A stretch of DNA of 8,969 nt from Sulfurimonas sp. (GTDB lineage: Bacteria > Campylobacterota > Campylobacteria > Campylobacterales > Sulfurimonadaceae). Each line of letters opens with the position of its first letter. The first letter of the stretch is position 1. Under the pieces are notes generated by a model that did not search any database, was not told where the DNA came from, and was given only the letters and a program-made list of their open reading frames with translations. Where the stretch lies: the NCBI GenBank assembly GCA_002732645.1, contig NVRL01000048.1:671-9639 (forward strand). Reading direction: 5' to 3'. This document shows, piece by piece, positions 7,401-8,969 of this stretch. Position numbers and translations under genes: made by a program.

Positions 7401-8969
7401 TCCGCCATCAGTAAAGTTAAAGCTAAGGGTCTCAATAGTGTCTTCATTTTGAGTAGCTGTTTTATTTACACTACCATCAATCTCTGGAGTAACTAAAATA
7501 TTTACATCTTTACTTGGATGTGTCTTTTTAGAACCGTCATTCTCTACTGTTTGAAAGCCAAGTTCTAAATCTATTTCACCACTATAATGCGTAGGCTTAG
7601 TTATAGATACACCTGAAAAATCATTTGAATTTACAACCCACTCTCTTGATGTTCCAGAACCACCTAGAAAAACTGCTCCACTTACATCAAAATCTGTACC
7701 TAAGTTTGTGATAGTGATAAAGAGAGATTCTGAGCCATCAGAGTCATAAGAGTGAGGAGTTCCTGCAAAGATATCAGTTAAAGAGATATTTCCTGCATCT
7801 TCTTTTGCAACGTAGTGATAATCATGACTAGTACCATCTGTATCTACAACAGTAGTCGTAGCATTCAGGTCATTGTCTACTACATCATCTGCTACACCTT
7901 TAACATTTACAACAATATCTTTAGGAGTAAAAGCTTGAGTGTCTTCATTTGCTTGACCTCTATTATCTACAGTCTGACCTGTTACTTTAAGAGTTACATC
8001 TTCGTTTGAGTTATGCACAGGGACATATTTAAACTCTGCATCGTTGTTGAAGTTTGTTATATTAATAGTTCCTGCTACAGGGGTAAGGATAACTCCATTG
8101 TAGTAGATAACTGCACCATTTGGTATATCTGATAAAGTTACATCAAATGACTCTGAACCATCTTTATCAGAGGTGAAAAATGTCACGTTAAGGTCTATAC
8201 CTCCAGCTAATGCCAGAGCTTCACTTGTAGCTCCGCTAGCATCTCTACCTGCATCTTCTAAGCCTTTTGCCTGAGTAGTTTTTATAGTAGCTATATCTGC
8301 CACAGGATCTACTTCTACAGTTAGTATTGCCTGCCCTGAAGTTTGAGTATTTTGAGTTCCATCATCTTCATCATGATCGATTGTATAAGCTTCCATCTTG
8401 ATATTAAAAGTTCCATTACTTCCTGTAGGGGCTATAAAGACAAGAGAGTCTAAAAACTCAACAGGAATATTTACACCAGCTACATTACTAATCACTACCT
8501 TTGTATGTTCAACGCCTAAAGCATCTGTATAGATAAACTTAGCACCTACAAGGTCGGTTGCATCTCCTGCTGTTAGTTTTGCATAAGTGTACTCTGAATT
8601 TGTCTGAGATATTGTATTGTTCGTAAGGTCTGTGTCATCTTGGTTAGTCCAAAATGATTCAAAACTATTTCCATTCTCAGATGTAAACGTAGAACCAAGA
8701 GCAAACTTACTATCCTCAGATGCCTTTGCCGTGTAGGTATGACTTGAGTTCATAGTAAGATCAGCTATGCCATCCCCATCACTATCTACACCTACTCTCT
8801 CAGCTACTTCAGTAACCTTTACAGGAAGAGTATATGTAGCTGTTCCATCTGTTGTTTCAACCTCTAATGAAAGGGTTAAATCCGTAGAACTATGAGCAGG
8901 TGGGGTAAGTTTATAGTTTGCAAGATCATTTAGGTCATTTATAACTGTGTAAAGTCCATCTATAGTCAC
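4479..8969 (-). CDS. Giant repetitive type I-secreted adhesin-like protein (5' partial)
   Basis: C-terminal 1496 residues of a very large exported protein. The frame is open to the right edge. The GTG there is not a start: the first residues (VTIDGLYTVI) match the middle of a later repeat (VTIDGINYYV at 863-872). About ten Ig/cadherin-like repeats of 120-165 residues fill 1-1355. Most end in a hinge such as DPVAD, KGVAD, TPVSD, TPVND or TAVAD. Several contain DxDGSE, at about 268, 409, 679 and 1263. Residues 62-71 (DSDGDGIADL) form a calcium-type acidic loop. From 1356 on, an RTX-like GLGGDDTLV and a C-terminal type I secretion domain follow. No Cys is present, and acidic, Thr, Ser and Asn residues dominate. 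This composition fits LapA/BapA-like or T1SS-143-type adhesins acting at the cell surface in attachment or biofilm. The binding target is unknown, and no secretion genes are visible. The gene ends 70 bases before the regulator, on the same strand. Confidence 0.9.
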   Translation of the reverse strand: MTIDGLYTVINDLNDLANYKLTPPAHSSTDLTLSLEVETTDGTATYTLPVKVTEVAERVGVDSDGDGIADLTMNSSHTYTAKASEDSKFALGSTFTSENGNSFESFWTNQDDTDLTNNTISQTNSEYTYAKLTAGDATDLVGAKFIYTDALGVEHTKVVISNVAGVNIPVEFLDSLVFIAPTGSNGTFNIKMEAYTIDHDEDDGTQNTQTSGQAILTVEVDPVADIATIKTTQAKGLEDAGRDASGATSEALALAGGIDLNVTFFTSDKDGSESFDVTLSDIPNGAVIYYNGVILTPVAGTINITNFNNDAEFKYVPVHNSNEDVTLKVTGQTVDNRGQANEDTQAFTPKDIVVNVKGVADDVVDNDLNATTTVVDTDGTSHDYHYVAKEDAGNISLTDIFAGTPHSYDSDGSESLFITITNLGTDFDVSGAVFLGGSGTSREWVVNSNDFSGVSITKPTHYSGEIDLELGFQTVENDGSKKTHPSKDVNILVTPEIDGSVNKTATQNEDTIETLSFNFTDGGDANESLEALQIDMSSISLAGVQIFKNSVEITGSGWVDVDPSSDSITAIIPADLDTDYNFPIRYKISDTTNDTSKYTDATIGDNTYDDSTAWKNDTYSVDVKAVTDTATSSITLASDDTDKATVSGDTLTVTKTNVTFDIGFKLTPDDVASEANSADDDGSEKVVSITISGVPEGVSVVGGTYAGDKLVNDGGTATIINSGSWTLAVTDAMLDADGALNNIEFVVNGENVNFNNITTTGNINITVGHKDGSSTTLTNSENFDLVIDGSFNGDSGALQNDTGTPMDLSLTSNIAQLREDTSFTLDTLLTVSDGDTNGDSSKFAILISDLPAGYTISGTTQSVTIDGINYYVVYGDGNVNDVNSLLATLEVTPASNENTLVTEKVDFNIEVRTYISEENSDATHQKSYSVDGKAGGFDAELTPVSDATTIGISGSDVAESATPTEQTITLDLSNSADGDRVIIKDGTLYVKFTESYTDGDASTKGTITYNGANVSTLAVLDGYYTITGVSNDLNADNIVFKYTPPVNHYGTLTIDSKVVSSENPNPEKDLSGADYTTTEETTLATKTINVTPVNDGLTNLSLTSSAGLEDGMAELVLNVGTLSDSTESISSITLQNIPYGYVVYYGTDANNVSKATTSKLVGRDDNGDYIYNITIPVDADGTLPDFIGVSAPIADKIGSDVDVSDAKLVVVSGEGGSGKTQTVENINITWTAVADGLINMDPANAIGDELSDVAINVNANVQDVDGSEIFTMTLKGLGVDASFKEAGVDATSVAYDASSDTYTISNISYENVNSITFVQKAFTGDVDVTLQSTESSNGDTSVISTGSFTATVSATSATAGDDELLYYSGKDIDGLGGDDTLVMWPGQDINFNALGGDTFANIEKIDLGANGNHEISNLSLDDIMTITNGDASNHYDLTIIGDNGDSIRDVEFDIGTNDTQWTETGDMTDKVFEYSKNDGSASITLTVDEQIDTTGM
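4482..4904 (-). other. Type I secretion C-terminal target region of the adhesin
   Basis: Residues 1356-1496 change from repeats to a secretion tail. A single RTX-like nonapeptide, GLGGDDTLV (1374-1382), leads into FNALGGDTFANIEKIDLG, then NLSLDDIMTIT and LTIIGDNGDSI. The tail ends with W1461, the segment VFEYSKNDGSASITLTVDEQ and the terminus IDTTGM. This order (NIExIDL, NLSLxDI, IxGDxxD, Trp, Tyr, final hydrophobic strand) is that of the VCA0849-type T1SS C-terminal domain found in large RTX adhesins. The signal is uncleaved and read by an ABC exporter with a TolC-like channel, neither of which is in this window. Confidence 0.75.
4905..8969 (-). repeat. Array of about ten Ig/cadherin-like protein repeats
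   Basis: Approximate unit limits, drawn at the hinge motifs, are: 8799-8969 (partial), 8301-8798, 7887-8300, 7473-7886, 7083-7472, 6603-7082, 6129-6602, 5682-6128, 5262-5681 and 4905-5261. Shared features are an acidic DxDGSE-type stretch, a segment such as ITISGVPEGV or VTLSDIPNGA, a late (V)xxTPxxxxN or YVPxxN strand, and the closing hinge. Units are strongly diverged from each other in protein and DNA, unlike recently amplified identical repeats, so assembly collapse here is unlikely. Boundaries are good to about 10 residues. Confidence 0.75.

Noticed and set aside
7815..8009. 64-codon open frame on the + strand inside the adhesin
   Set aside because: Antisense to the adhesin, with an Ile/Tyr-rich translation that follows from the opposite frame and no supporting ribosome binding site seen.
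8967..8969. GTG at the right edge as the start of the adhesin
   Set aside because: It is internal to a repeat unit (VTIDG, as at residues 863-867), so the gene continues beyond the window.
4905..8969. Adhesin repeats as a possible CRISPR or recently amplified DNA repeat array
   Set aside because: Units are over 350 bases long, in one open frame, and diverged in DNA; there are no short identical repeats with spacers.

Overview
The window reads as AT-rich DNA from a Campylobacterota-type bacterium (Sulfurimonas/Sulfurovum/Arcobacter-like). This rests on its A/T-heavy codons (many AGA, ATA, AAA), an MCP with a nitrate/nitrite-sensing (NIT) sensor half, and a histidine kinase with the H-box SHEFKNP, a form I associate with that phylum. 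The assignment is inference; there is no rRNA or marker gene here.

Layout: (1) bases 1-2321, + strand: the 3' part of a chemoreceptor (MCP) gene whose 5' end lies outside the window. It carries one complete NIT domain, the second half of an earlier NIT domain, one membrane segment and a C-terminal MCP signalling domain. (2) 2305-2355: a hairpin with a T-run on each strand, a convincing bidirectional terminator between convergent genes. (3) 2346-4408, - strand: a two-gene two-component operon, an OmpR/PhoB-family response regulator followed by a sensor kinase that starts at TTG and overlaps the regulator stop by 7 bases. (4) 4409-4478: a compact intergenic region with an inverted repeat, an extended -10 promoter candidate, a 12-base palindrome and the regulator's ribosome binding site. 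(5) 4479-8969, - strand: the last 1496 codons of a very large, Cys-free, repetitive exported protein with about ten Ig/cadherin-like repeats and a type I secretion C-terminal domain. Its N-terminus lies beyond the right edge.

The giant adhesin-like gene and the two-component operon lie in the same orientation, 70 bases apart, so the regulator pair may control the adhesin or be partly co-transcribed with it. With a NIT-type chemoreceptor next door, the region could bear on a choice between swimming and attachment, but nothing in the sequence proves a functional link. I see no tRNA, rRNA, CRISPR array, insertion sequence, phage gene or attachment site. No stretch above 300 bases lacks a gene. 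Nothing here is clearly a new system. The most unusual items are a 7-codon tandem duplication in the kinase ATPase domain, the stacked palindromes upstream of the regulator, and the large adhesin itself.
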